DNA from: Bacteroidota bacterium
GTDB taxonomy: Bacteria > Bacteroidota > Bacteroidia > UKL13-3
DNA: 64,000 nucleotides
Direction of reading: 5' to 3'
NCBI GenBank assembly: GCA_027488905.1
Contig: JAIYAT010000020.1
Coordinates: 1-64,000, forward strand
The position numbers were made by a program, and so were the translations under genes. Below the pieces are notes generated by a model that did not search any database, was not told the origin of the DNA, and saw only the letters and a list, made by a program, of their open reading frames with translations. Position 1 is the first letter of the stretch; every line of letters starts with the position of its first letter. Below are positions 8,978 through 17,408 of this stretch, piece by piece.

Positions 8978-9526
8978 TCAAGCTTTCACAAGCCGTATGT
9001 CTATTTCTCTATCTACATATTTCCATTCTTCAGTTTCCCTAAGAGATTTAACAAGTTCTTCAAATTTGTCTTTATCATCCTTTGTGTATTCAAACCAAGT
9101 CAAAAAGTCAAATGGTTGTCCAATGTCTCTGCAATGATAAAGTTTACGAGCAATAGCGGGTAAATACTTTAATCCAGTTTCGGTATGATGTGATTTGGCT
9201 TCAAATATCTTTCTTCTTTCGTCTTGAGCCATTGCCCACCAAGATTCTGTTTTACGAATTGGAATTAATGCTGCATAGTTTGCCTGAGGTCGACCTAAGT
9301 CGGAATGAACAGCAATAAGTTTTTCTCGCTCGTCTTTTTCAGCATAACGAACATTGCTAGTAAAGCCTGTCAACGTCCAAACGCCTTTATTTAGGTTATT
9401 TGTCAAATTTGGAAGGATGTCAATGTATTTTACGTTTTCTATTGGAAGCCCGGAGACGGAATCCATACTAATAACTTTCCATGCTCCAATGTCTCCTCCA
9501 ATAAAGTCAAATGTATTTGTCGTCAT
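8978..9526 (-). CDS. cld: Chlorite dismutase, clade 2 (dimeric type)
   Basis: 182 aa, the length of the Nitrobacter-type clade 2 enzymes, which it resembles throughout. The recognisable blocks are FIGGDIGAWKV, the ALIPIRKTESWW region, QDERR.IFE.KSHHT, LKYLPAIARKLYHCRDIG and PFDFLTWFEY. H114 is the expected proximal haem ligand and R127 the distal catalytic arginine, both at the family positions, so chlorite-to-chloride-plus-O2 activity is likely. No signal peptide: cytoplasmic. It has no perchlorate or chlorate reductase neighbours and lies between two cassette-type repeats, which suggests acquisition by transfer. Its role may be protection from chlorite or other oxidants. Confidence 0.92.
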   Translation of the reverse strand: MTTNTFDFIGGDIGAWKVISMDSVSGLPIENVKYIDILPNLTNNLNKGVWTLTGFTSNVRYAEKDEREKLIAVHSDLGRPQANYAALIPIRKTESWWAMAQDERRKIFEAKSHHTETGLKYLPAIARKLYHCRDIGQPFDFLTWFEYTKDDKDKFEELVKSLRETEEWKYVDREIDIRLVKA

Positions 9527-9561
9527 ATAATTTTATCTTTTTGATTTGTTGTTATTATGTA

Positions 9562-9732
9562 GCATATAACTTTTTGGTTCAGGATAAAAATCTCGCTAAT
9601 TGTTTTGCCACTGTAAGTTGGTATTATTCAACACAAATATAGATGCGGATTTCGCCAGCAGGCGGATGTTAAACTACAAATAGATCTGCTGAGCATATAA
9701 CCGACAATTTTGCCCTACCCGTATTATTTGCC
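9562..9732 (-). repeat. Cassette-boundary repeat A2 (attC-like)
   Basis: Lies between the PHM-like gene and cld. The left arm (CATATAAC, then AAAAATCTCGCTAATTG) is shared with copies A3, A5 and A6. The right arm contains ACCGACAATTTTG near 9700. A GC-richer insert (9645-9665) interrupts the core. The end nearest cld reads GTTATATGC on the minus strand, about 30 bp before the cld start. Confidence 0.55.
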
Positions 9733-9736
9733 AATT

Positions 9737-11296
9737 TTATTGTCGCACTATCTTTTTATAAATTACTTCGTTATCCTTTGTCCTTATTTGTAAATAGTAA
9801 ATTCCGATAGTAAGATGTTGAATATTTAATGGTTCATTAGTTTCATTTGTCTTTGTAAATACAATCTTGCCTTCACTATTGTAAATTGTAGCTAAATAGG
9901 CTGTTTTTATTCCTTCAAGTCTAATTAAACCAGATGTTGGGTTTGGATAAATAATTACATTCAATCGATTGTAATCATTTGTTCCCGTTGTTTGAAAACA
10001 AGATGCGTCATGCGGGAAATGGCTCAAGGTGTCAATGATTATATTAGTATCACCCGGCAAATAAGTAGATAAATTCATGTATATTAAAAACATTTCGTCT
10101 TCAGTTCCCTCTCCAACACTTACGTCCTGAGGTGGATTGTTTGGATTATGTGGATTATTCGTTGTGTTATCATAAGTGGCTTGTCCGTATATTACACTAC
10201 CTGCTGGCAATAAAATTGGTTTTTGAAACTGATAAAAATATTGCCAGTGAAAATCCCATTCGGGAATATCTATTAAGTGAATTGTATCATTTGTTGCCGT
10301 TACACAATAAGCTTTTATCGACCTTCCAATTAAATGCATATGAGGCATAATGCCTGTTAGCGTTCTATTGACTGTATTACTTACCTGATTATTGAAGGTT
10401 CTGACCGTATTTGCAGGTATAAACAATGGTCCGTTTGTAAGGGTTGAACCATGATTTAGTGCAGCAACTGTTGTCACATTGCGAAGTGAAGATGAGCCAT
10501 ATTTTAGTCTTACCATCGTGCTATCAACTTGTCCGCTAACCCCACCGGGATAATGCATCTGTATTACAATATATGAGTTAGGTAACATTATAGCACCAAA
10601 TCCTGGGGCAAAGTTAAAAGCACCTTGTCCGGGTGTATAAACAGCTAAAAGTTTCGATGTAGGTGAGCCTGTCCCACCAAATGCAGAATAACCGGGTAAA
10701 GGGTCGTTCTGATCTAATGTAAAAGGAATTAAAGAGGTGTCCTGAAATACTAATGCATGGTGAACGATTTCTCTGTTTCCAGGGTAAACTTCAATGCTTT
10801 GGATTGTTTGCTGAGTTGAATTGTTTGCTGGAATGACAAACATTCTGTAAACATCATTATTTGAGGTAACAGTATAGGTCGGAATTTTCCCAACAAAGTC
10901 TGGATTTGCAATTTGATAACCTGATGAGTAAGTAGGTGGTGTGGGGATATTATTGGCATTGCCCAAAGGAGCAAAATTGTTAACCCAATCAACGATTTCG
11001 TCTATCTCATGGTCACTTAATGTGTTTGCATGTGCATACTTTCTTTTATCCTGTTTTGCAGGAAAAGGCGGCATGCTTCTCGCTTGCAATGATGAAGCAA
11101 TTGAAAAACGATTTTGAAACACATCATTGTATGTCATTAAAGAAAAAGGTGCTATTCCATTCTGATTATGACAACTCGTGCAATGTGTGTAAACAATACA
11201 AGCAATGCTATCTGTCCAAGTAGGATTATGAGCTTTTGCAGAATTTTCTACCAGTACTAATGTTGTCAGGGTGATGAGTAAATTTTTTAGTTTCAT
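9737..11296 (-). CDS. Secreted cytochrome c - copper monooxygenase-like (PHM fold) protein with T9SS sorting domain
   Basis: 519 aa. A signal peptide (about 1-22) is followed by a c-type haem motif CTSCH (39-43) in a short cytochrome-like domain. Two PHM-like domains follow (about 130-430). Their histidines match the copper type II ascorbate-dependent monooxygenase layout: H179-H180 and H248 for one copper, H319-x-H321 for the other. A T9SS type A sorting domain begins about residue 445 (YPNPTSG). The haem domain could deliver electrons to the copper centre in place of ascorbate (inference). Substrate unknown. It has its own flanking repeats on both sides, so it behaves as a cassette of unusual length. 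Confidence 0.78.
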   Translation of the reverse strand: MKLKNLLITLTTLVLVENSAKAHNPTWTDSIACIVYTHCTSCHNQNGIAPFSLMTYNDVFQNRFSIASSLQARSMPPFPAKQDKRKYAHANTLSDHEIDEIVDWVNNFAPLGNANNIPTPPTYSSGYQIANPDFVGKIPTYTVTSNNDVYRMFVIPANNSTQQTIQSIEVYPGNREIVHHALVFQDTSLIPFTLDQNDPLPGYSAFGGTGSPTSKLLAVYTPGQGAFNFAPGFGAIMLPNSYIVIQMHYPGGVSGQVDSTMVRLKYGSSSLRNVTTVAALNHGSTLTNGPLFIPANTVRTFNNQVSNTVNRTLTGIMPHMHLIGRSIKAYCVTATNDTIHLIDIPEWDFHWQYFYQFQKPILLPAGSVIYGQATYDNTTNNPHNPNNPPQDVSVGEGTEDEMFLIYMNLSTYLPGDTNIIIDTLSHFPHDASCFQTTGTNDYNRLNVIIYPNPTSGLIRLEGIKTAYLATIYNSEGKIVFTKTNETNEPLNIQHLTIGIYYLQIRTKDNEVIYKKIVRQ

Positions 11297-11347
11297 TTTA
11301 TTCTATTTAAAATGTTAGACTAATTTATAGTCATTTGGTTTAATATG

Positions 11348-11503
11348 GCTCATAACTTAAACAGTAACGATAAAAAATCCCACTAATCCTTTTGTAAATG
11401 CAAGTTAGCAGCTTTCACCTCAAATATAGTTGCTGTGAACCAAATTTCCATCAACCACAAATGTGTCTAGGTTGCACTAAACCAACACTTTTGTTAAACG
11501 CCC
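11348..11503 (-). repeat. Cassette-boundary repeat A3 (attC-like)
   Basis: Left arm CTCATAACTTAAACAGTAAC, core AAGTTAGCAGCTTTC then CTGTGAACCAAATTTCC, and AACCACAAATGTGTC. It ends in TGTTAAACGCC, identical to the end of A1. Read on the minus strand it opens with GTTTAAC (R-box RYYYAAC) and closes with GTTATGAG, about 50 bp before the PHM-like gene start. Confidence 0.6.
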
Positions 11504-11601
11504 TTTTTTGTGTCGTCGTGCTTCATTTCGGTCGTTGGTTGTCTGAAAAAAAATGTGGTTTTGTTATTTATATTTTCAAAATTCATTGTTTGTTCAATTG
11601 T

Positions 11602-12456
11602 TTAAAAATTTTGTAATCCCCAAAAATTTGTCCCATGAACAATAACCGAAGGCAAAATGCTTTTAGTTCGGTGTGTTAAGTAACTCCACATTAGTCCGAT
11701 TGGGATAATTCTTATTGAACCTAAAACCGCCTCAGTCATATTAAGGTCTTCCGAGTACCATTTTGGGGCATGCATAAATGCCCATATGAATACAGTTAAA
11801 AACCATCCAAGTCCAAAATTTTTAAGGTATGCACCTAATCTTGTTTGTCCTATTGCTTTGAAAAATTCTTCTGACAAACCAGCAACTATAATTCCTGTTA
11901 ATAATGTTTCTAAAATACCGCCTGTTTCTGCAACTAAAACGTCATATGTCAAACTTTGAGGAGATACAATTCTATTTACCAAAGCAGAAATTAATATAAT
12001 TGGTATGATTAGAATGAGCCCATTTAAGCGAAACCCCAAGTCGCGCAGTTTATATTTTAAAAGTAACATAATGATTGCCAAACCAATTGGGAAAACAAAG
12101 AGAATCAAGGGCATTAAAGCAAGTCTAACTACTTTATTAAGCTGTTGCCAATCTATGGATGGGGAAAAACGGAAGAATAAAAAAACTAAGCCTAATGTAA
12201 AACATGCTAAAAAATAAAAGGATTCACGTTTCGGTTGTCGTACTATAAAAGTATCTTTTGTAGGCCTTAAAAGGGCATAGAGGTCAATTATGAAAGAAAA
12301 AAACCACATAAGAAAAAGATAGGTTAAACTCTCCTTTAGCGTTTCATGTAGAAGGCCAATGTAAATAGTTACCATTGCAGTTGTCAAAATGAGAAGGAAG
12401 GTCAATAAATTCTCTTTGATTTTTGCTATTTGAAATAAAAATGTTGCTTTTATCAT
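11602..12456 (-). CDS. CPBP/CAAX-type intramembrane protease-like membrane protein
   Basis: 284 aa, about eight hydrophobic helices. The C-terminal third has the CPBP-family motif order: SEEFFKAIGQTR (Glu-Glu motif), FIWAFMH (the H motif) and VIVHGTNF (H..N). The motifs deviate from the strict EExxxR/FxxxH/HxxxN pattern, so protease activity is uncertain. Such proteins occur as bacteriocin self-immunity or prenyl-protease homologues. Followed downstream by repeat A3. Confidence 0.6.
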   Translation of the reverse strand: MIKATFLFQIAKIKENLLTFLLILTTAMVTIYIGLLHETLKESLTYLFLMWFFSFIIDLYALLRPTKDTFIVRQPKRESFYFLACFTLGLVFLFFRFSPSIDWQQLNKVVRLALMPLILFVFPIGLAIIMLLLKYKLRDLGFRLNGLILIIPIILISALVNRIVSPQSLTYDVLVAETGGILETLLTGIIVAGLSEEFFKAIGQTRLGAYLKNFGLGWFLTVFIWAFMHAPKWYSEDLNMTEAVLGSIRIIPIGLMWSYLTHRTKSILPSVIVHGTNFWGLQNF

Positions 12457-12564
12457 GTCCTATTAAATTATCTTTTGTTTAAGTCTTTTTTTGATATGTC
12501 TTCACAAGTCAATCCAGCAATTTTTTCTGGGCAAATTATTTTTTATCAATAAAATTTATCTTCT

Positions 12565-13125
12565 TCAATTGTCTAGATTTAATGTTGGGATTAATGCGCT
12601 TCCTGCACCACCTACTTCTGCCTTTGTTTTGTCCAACCACTCCAAAGCATTTTCTCCTAAATACGCTGTGTAATTGTAACTCCCCATTTGGTGCTTATGC
12701 TTTTTGAGTTTGCGTCTAACCGTCTTAACAATATTGTCAGCCCAGTTTACAAAGTCATCTGATTTTTTAACCCATTGCATATTTTCAACGAATTGAGGTT
12801 GAAAATACAGTCGTCCACTATATATGATATTGTCACGAAAAACACTCCTATCGAAATGAAGAACTGGCAAAGTATTGTCGTCAACCAACCAATAATTAAA
12901 TTTCTCAATGTGTCTAATTTTGATTTGTTTAAAGTCTTCAGGTCTGACTAAATAAATTCTTGAACCTTCTTTTTTTAGGTCCCTAATCATCGTGTCTTCA
13001 ACCGTTGAAATTTTATTGTCAAAATGATAATAGGGAAGCTGAATAACGTCACCAAAAGACTTTAGAAGTTTATCAAAATCGTCATGGTCTTCAGGATGGA
13101 GAAAAAAGTTTATTTGTCTGCCCAT
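12565..13125 (-). CDS. Hypothetical protein
   Basis: 186 aa, soluble, no signal peptide, family not recognised. It begins MGRQINFFLHPED and is rich in charged and aromatic residues, with a basic helix (VRRKLKKHKHQ) near 140-150 and a Gly-rich end. No catalytic motif stands out. No clear repeat separates it from the CPBP gene, so the two may form one two-gene cassette. A role in an immunity or stress system would be guesswork. Confidence 0.7.
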   Translation of the reverse strand: MGRQINFFLHPEDHDDFDKLLKSFGDVIQLPYYHFDNKISTVEDTMIRDLKKEGSRIYLVRPEDFKQIKIRHIEKFNYWLVDDNTLPVLHFDRSVFRDNIIYSGRLYFQPQFVENMQWVKKSDDFVNWADNIVKTVRRKLKKHKHQMGSYNYTAYLGENALEWLDKTKAEVGGAGSALIPTLNLDN

Positions 13126-13253
13126 AAATTTGATTTTGAATGAGATGGAGACTCTTTTTTCATTTTAAATCCTTAGTCACCTCAACTATAGCTTGGCCGA
13201 GACTACGGATAGTAGGAATGAAACCAACATAATGACTTCAGTTCAATTGCTTG

Positions 13254-13547
13254 TTACTCGCTTTTTTCAAAAATAAATCTGTTATTTTCTTCTGAGACCA
13301 ATGAATATCCATTAGCCGAAACTCGGTTAATTTCCTTGGCAATGACTGCTGTGAAATCAGGATAAGTAAACTTTATCTTATCTACAATTTCTTTCTTCTC
13401 AATCACTCCATTTTCGTCAATAGTAAATATAAAAGGTCTTGCAAACTCAAGTATCAAATATTTTTTGGGTTGTTGAACCTGTTTAAATGAAAACATCAAT
13501 AATACCCCAATTACTAAAATCAGTGAAGGTAATAACATTTTTTTCAT
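13254..13547 (-). CDS. Hypothetical membrane-anchored or secreted protein
   Basis: 97 aa from the Met of MKKMLLPSLILVIG; a start 24 bp upstream is possible but adds a non-hydrophobic leader. Residues 4-20 form a signal peptide or single membrane anchor without a lipobox Cys. The rest (about 75 aa) contains a short domain (YLILEFARPFIFTIDENG) ending in a segment (ANGYSLVSEENNRFIFEK) resembling DUF4177-type small domains. Function unknown. Confidence 0.65.
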   Translation of the reverse strand: MKKMLLPSLILVIGVLLMFSFKQVQQPKKYLILEFARPFIFTIDENGVIEKKEIVDKIKFTYPDFTAVIAKEINRVSANGYSLVSEENNRFIFEKSE

Positions 13548-13726
13548 AGTTTGTTTGTTTAAGAAATGCAAGTTAACTGATTTCCATTAAGAATAAAAAA
13601 AGGTCGGGTTTTGATAAAGAACAGTAAATGAATAGGATTAAGCCTCCACAAGAGTCGTATATTTCCAATGTCCCGAGTACAATTACCCAAAATCCCACAA
13701 AGGTAAAAAAGACTAGTTTTTAGCCC

Positions 13727-13749
13727 TTGTTGGTGCTCTTCACCAACAA
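13727..13749. repeat. Perfect 9-bp-stem hairpin in cassette spacer
   Basis: TTGTTGGTG and CACCAACAA flank a 5-base loop. No T-tract follows on either strand, so it is not a standard terminator. It lies within the 13.57-13.82 kb spacer, whose right end (GTTAGTC near 13814) abuts the next gene's stop, as do the other boundary repeats. Confidence 0.45.
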
Positions 13750-13821
13750 CACAATCCAACAATTATTGATTGTAATGCTAGACTACCGTTTTACTTGTAA
13801 TATGAATGTTGGTCGTTAGTC

Positions 13822-14829
13822 TCATAATATCTCTAATTTGAGAATTACATTTTTACTTCCGTTGTCAAAGTATCCTATTCTAACTTTAAGTCCTTGTTTG
13901 ATGGCTCCACCGAGTGATGCTGCATTATTATAACCATAGTCACCTGCATCGAAATCTGAAAACTCAAATTCAATTCCATTAACTGTAAATCTTTCGGAGT
14001 CGTGTCCGCTTGCTGGCATTGGGTGGTAATTTTCAACTACTCCTTCAGTTGTTTGATATAGATTATTGTCGTAAACACTTTTTGTTTTAAAGTATTCTCC
14101 TAAAATTGAGGGAACGGAAACGACTGAGAAAAGTGCAGCAAAGGAAGAGAAGACTATTCCGAATACCATTCCATATGATCGTTTGAATCCTAAAGTTGAA
14201 TTTGAATTGTTAACAACATATTTCTTATTGTAGATATAAATGCCAAAACCAATTACAACAAACAATAAAGGCACAAGCATAAAACCAAATCTTGGAAAAC
14301 GGTCTGCAAAGTCGTAAACAAGCTGACTATTGGGTGAATATTCAAATTTTTTAACAGGAATACTCGTTTTCCACATCATGATTTCACCAACGATTCCACC
14401 AACAATAAGGAGTATCCAAAAAAGTTTTACAGTGTTTTTGTTGAGAGGGTTAGAATTACCAGGCATGCCATTATTGAAGAAGCCTGGGTGCTTAACTAAA
14501 AACTCGGCACCGTTATTTAAGAAAATCCAGTAACTACCGACAATCCAAAGCACTATTATGGCAGCGTGAAATAGCAATACAATCGGATTAAATTGCGCAG
14601 GACTGAGAAAATCAAAAATGCTTTTTGTTTGTCCGGTTAAATCTCCAATGGCAACAATTATCCAAATGATGTTTCCGTAAATCAGAAAATTTTTAAAGAG
14701 TTTGTCATAACCATCTTTGAGTTCCGGGTTTAGTTCAATATACGGATTAACCCTTCTCCGCATTATAAAAGCATTTATAAAGTTAACCACTATGAAAAGT
14801 ACCCAAGCATATTTGAAAATCATGTCCAT
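13822..14829 (-). CDS. Hypothetical polytopic membrane protein
   Basis: 335 aa. About six transmembrane helices (near 7-25, 46-63, 85-105, 133-152, 180-205 and 222-245) are followed by a soluble C-terminal domain of about 85 residues. That domain (TTEGVVENYHPMP, then FEFSDFDAGDYG and LKVRIGYF) resembles the small beta domains of DUF3592-type membrane proteins. Family not firmly recognised. A single gene between boundary spacers, on the same strand as its neighbours. Confidence 0.65.
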   Translation of the reverse strand: MDMIFKYAWVLFIVVNFINAFIMRRRVNPYIELNPELKDGYDKLFKNFLIYGNIIWIIVAIGDLTGQTKSIFDFLSPAQFNPIVLLFHAAIIVLWIVGSYWIFLNNGAEFLVKHPGFFNNGMPGNSNPLNKNTVKLFWILLIVGGIVGEIMMWKTSIPVKKFEYSPNSQLVYDFADRFPRFGFMLVPLLFVVIGFGIYIYNKKYVVNNSNSTLGFKRSYGMVFGIVFSSFAALFSVVSVPSILGEYFKTKSVYDNNLYQTTEGVVENYHPMPASGHDSERFTVNGIEFEFSDFDAGDYGYNNAASLGGAIKQGLKVRIGYFDNGSKNVILKLEIL

Positions 14830-14836
14830 TGTTTTC

Positions 14837-14978
14837 TGTTAATTTCTTGCAGTTAGTTTGAATTTAAAATTGGGCGGGCTTTTCAACGCAAATGTTTGTT
14901 CGGAAAACTGAACTTTCGGCTACCTCAAAACTACCAAGTGGAGATTGAACCCCGCCTATTGCAAATATGCTGTTAGCA
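14837..14978 (-). repeat. Cassette-boundary repeat A7 (diverged, attC-like)
   Basis: The right arm TTGAACCCCGCCTATTGCAA and terminal GCTGTTAGCAG match other family A right arms (GAACCGCC...TTGC...GTTA). The left and middle parts are diverged. It sits immediately after the stop of the immunity-like gene. Confidence 0.4.
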
Positions 14979-14987
14979 GTAGCAATT

Positions 14988-15632
14988 CTATATTTTAATT
15001 TCGGGTGCATCTTCAAATGTTAGTCCTTTTATATTATTTTTTTCAAGTTCGTCTTTAAGTCTTTTTGTTACATAAGTTGAGTTCGCAAACGGTAAAAAGA
15101 CAAACAAGTCAAGTGTTCTGTCGAACATACTATTAACATATATTTCATCAAGCTTAACCCCAAACATTGCTTTTTTGTCTAGAGACTTTAATTCGGTGTA
15201 ATGGTCATAGGAATTAATTCGGATATTGTCAACTCGTGAGGTCCACTTTGTTTCATAGAAAACAGACTTGTCATAGTCGAGTAGTCTTGACAAGTCTGGG
15301 TCACAAGGATGAAAATAATTGAAAGCTATTACTTCTCTAGTTTTTGGAATAATTATTTTGGCGTCATAAAACTTATGCTTCACTAAATTAAATTTCGACA
15401 AAATATCTTTCATTTTATCATTCATTAAAAGACCAAAACCAGAAATAGCAGCACTAGATAGAACATCTGTAAGTTTCGCTGTCTTGTATAACTCAAATTC
15501 AAGTCTTGGAATAAAAGACGGAAATTCCCATGCACTTAATTGATGAGCATAAATTTGTGTCAGGCAATGAAGTTGCGGAAAGTCTCGCCCAATTTCCTTG
15601 CCAGTCGAATATGTCATTCTAAAATATTCCAT
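14988..15632 (-). CDS. Imm11/Imm43-like (DUF1629-type) putative immunity protein
   Basis: 214 aa, soluble. The layout matches the DUF1629/Imm11-Imm43 group: a GFGLLMNDKMKDIL segment, LVKHKFYDAKI, a central acidic SVFYETKW region, and a C-terminal VTKRLKDELEKNNIKGLTF ending. Members typically neutralise polymorphic toxins. No toxin gene is adjacent, so it would be an orphan immunity gene, a common cargo of cassette arrays. Assignment is by pattern, without a search. Confidence 0.5.
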   Translation of the reverse strand: MEYFRMTYSTGKEIGRDFPQLHCLTQIYAHQLSAWEFPSFIPRLEFELYKTAKLTDVLSSAAISGFGLLMNDKMKDILSKFNLVKHKFYDAKIIIPKTREVIAFNYFHPCDPDLSRLLDYDKSVFYETKWTSRVDNIRINSYDHYTELKSLDKKAMFGVKLDEIYVNSMFDRTLDLFVFLPFANSTYVTKRLKDELEKNNIKGLTFEDAPEIKI

Positions 15633-15663
15633 GGTTTCTTGGTAGATTTAGTCTTTATAATGG

Positions 15664-15786
15664 ACATAAGGTTTGGGGGCATTGCGCAGTAAAGGAATGC
15701 TTAGCACTTTACTCCAAAAATAAACTTTTTGCATTTTCTTTTCCCTTTTATTCTAATGCCCTTATTGCCGCCAAATGTGTGTTATG
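15664..15786 (-). repeat. Cassette-boundary repeat B1 (attC-like, second family)
   Basis: Shares a near-identical stretch with B2 at 19.2 kb: GCACTTTA.TCCAAAAATAAA, then TTTTCTTTTCCC and AATGCCCTTATTG, ending in GTGTTATGCCC. The two outer arms are imperfectly complementary (GCGCAGTAAAGGAATG with AATGCCCTTATTGCCGCC), giving a long hairpin with bulges, as in attC sites. Confidence 0.55.
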
Positions 15787-15797
15787 CCCTTCCCATT

Positions 15798-16286
15798 TTA
15801 GTTATCGAGGTATGTCACTGGACTACATTGAGAAAATTTTTTGTCTGCAGTTATATTTATTTTATGTGTCATAATATATTCTGCAAATAACAATTTGAAC
15901 TGTTCTTCTTTTGCTTTTTCAATTTGACTTTTGAAATTGTAAATGTAATAGTCAACAGACCCATCTTTGTCAAAGTATAACCTATTCCAACATTTTGTTT
16001 CTTGTCCCCACGTGAAATCATGTTGTTTTAAAAACATTCCAAAGTCTTTTAGAAATGTTGAGTAGGCTTCAAACATTTTTTGTTGGTCAGCATCCGTTTT
16101 AAAAACAGCTAATGATGTGTCTACATTAACTGCACTTTGATAGATACTGTCAAGTTGTTTAATTTTTTTGTCAGCATTTTCACTTGGCGAAATAATCTTA
16201 GATGTGTCAATGGTTTCTTTTTTTATTGGCCCGCCACAAGAAGTTAAAGCGTAAATGATTAAAGTCGAAATGAATAATTTTGTCAT
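15798..16286 (-). CDS. Hypothetical lipoprotein
   Basis: 162 aa with a type II signal peptide and lipobox (ALTSC, Cys 17). The mature part is Lys-rich with a possible helical repeat (residues 40-90) and an acidic patch KDGSVDYYIYNF. No family recognised. Predicted to be anchored to the inner or outer membrane. It lies between repeats B1 and A4 as a single-gene cassette. Confidence 0.7.
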   Translation of the reverse strand: MTKLFISTLIIYALTSCGGPIKKETIDTSKIISPSENADKKIKQLDSIYQSAVNVDTSLAVFKTDADQQKMFEAYSTFLKDFGMFLKQHDFTWGQETKCWNRLYFDKDGSVDYYIYNFKSQIEKAKEEQFKLLFAEYIMTHKINITADKKFSQCSPVTYLDN

Positions 16287-16307
16287 AGTTTTAATTTATT
16301 TGGGTTG

Positions 16308-16446
16308 TGCATAGAATATCGTTTTGTGGCTACAAGAAGTTGACGCCTTTCAGCACAAATATAGTTGCGGGTAACCAAATATAGATTAACCACAAATGTG
16401 TCAGCAGAAAGCTGAACCGCCAGTTTCTTGCAGGTGCTTTTATGGG
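16308..16446 (-). repeat. Cassette-boundary repeat A4 (attC-like)
   Basis: Core GAAGTTGACGCCTTTC, AACCACAAATGTGTC, and right arm CTGAACCGCCAGTTTCTTGC match the other family A copies. The outer ends (ATAGAATATC, TTTTATGGG) are more decayed. Confidence 0.6.
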
Positions 16447-16468
16447 ATGTATTATTTAGGCAAATTTT

Positions 16469-16975
16469 CTATTTACAGAAGATTAAAATTGATGTATCAG
16501 CTTCCTTTATTCCAAGATTTTTTGCAGATAAAAGGTCTTCACAACCATTCTTAATTAAATTTGATTGTATTTTCAATAATCCCCTGTTATTAAATGCTTC
16601 ACCATTTTGGGGATTTATTTCTATTGCCTTTGAATAATCATTAATTGCACCTTCAATGTCATTAATGCTTCTCTTTGCAACACCCCTAAAATAGTATGCT
16701 TCGTCATTCTTATTGTCGAGCTCAATTGTTTTTGTGTAGTCGAAAATTGCATTCTCATATTTAAGAAATCTATGATTAGCATAAGCTCTTAAATAATATG
16801 CATCCTTATTTAATGTGTCAAGATTAATAGCCTTGGAAAGAGTGATAATAGCCATTGAGTCATTCTCCGAATCATAAAATGATTGTCCTTTTAAAAATAA
16901 TTCATGAGATGTTTCTTTTTGTCCACAAGCAGTAACTATGAATGTTACTACCAAAATTTTTGTGATTATTTTCAT
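16469..16975 (-). CDS. Tetratricopeptide-repeat lipoprotein
   Basis: 168 aa. Signal peptide with lipobox (IVTAC, Cys 17). Three to four TPR units follow from about residue 26: FLKGQSFYDSENDSMAI, AYYLRAYANHRFLKYENAI, AYYFRGVAKRSINDIEGAI and AFNNRGLLKIQSNLIKNG. A scaffold for protein contacts at the cell envelope is likely; partner unknown. Flanked by repeats A4 and A5, about 24 and 55 bp away. Confidence 0.82.
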   Translation of the reverse strand: MKIITKILVVTFIVTACGQKETSHELFLKGQSFYDSENDSMAIITLSKAINLDTLNKDAYYLRAYANHRFLKYENAIFDYTKTIELDNKNDEAYYFRGVAKRSINDIEGAINDYSKAIEINPQNGEAFNNRGLLKIQSNLIKNGCEDLLSAKNLGIKEADTSILIFCK

Positions 16976-17029
16976 TTTGTCCGTTATTAATGTTTGTTTT
17001 TATTTTGACCGCTATGCCAGTTAATATAT

Positions 17030-17190
17030 CCCATAACTTAAACACCAACAATAAGAAATCTCGCTAATCGGTTTGCAACTACAAGTTAGCCGCTTTCTTA
17101 TCAAATATACTTGCTGTGAACCAAATTTTGGTTAACCCCAAATGTATCTTCAAAGCAATGAACCGACAATTTCTTGCTGGTGTTGTTACC
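17030..17190 (-). repeat. Cassette-boundary repeat A5 (best-preserved attC-like copy)
   Basis: Left arm CATAACTTAAACACCAACAA, core AAGTTAGCCGCTTTC then CTGTGAACCAAATTTTGG, right arm GAACCGACAATTTCTTGC then TGGTGTTGTTACC. The outer about 40 bp on each side are complementary with bulges (ACACCAACA..AGAAAT against ATTTCTTGCTGGTGT), the geometry of an attC hairpin. Confidence 0.65.
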
Positions 17191-17408
17191 AGCTTGCGTT
17201 CTGTCTGTTGAGTAGTTGTAGTCCGTGTCTGCCGTGTGTTTCTTTTTCTTTTTTGTCGGTAGCTTGAGCGTCTGGTGTTATAATTTTTTATTTAAAGCGT
17301 TGAAAAAAATTGAAATTCTTTCTTGGGTTGGCTTTGCAAGTTCTTTTAAAAACTTTGGTCGTTCGGTTTTTTGTGCGGTTCTTAAATGTGCTTACAAATA
17401 GGGTTGAT

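Noticed and set aside
13727-13749. Rho-independent terminator
   Set aside because: A perfect stem but no T-tract on either strand.
13559-13762. 67-aa ORF on the minus strand
   Set aside because: Lies in the cassette spacer, overlaps the start of the adjacent small gene and has low-complexity composition.
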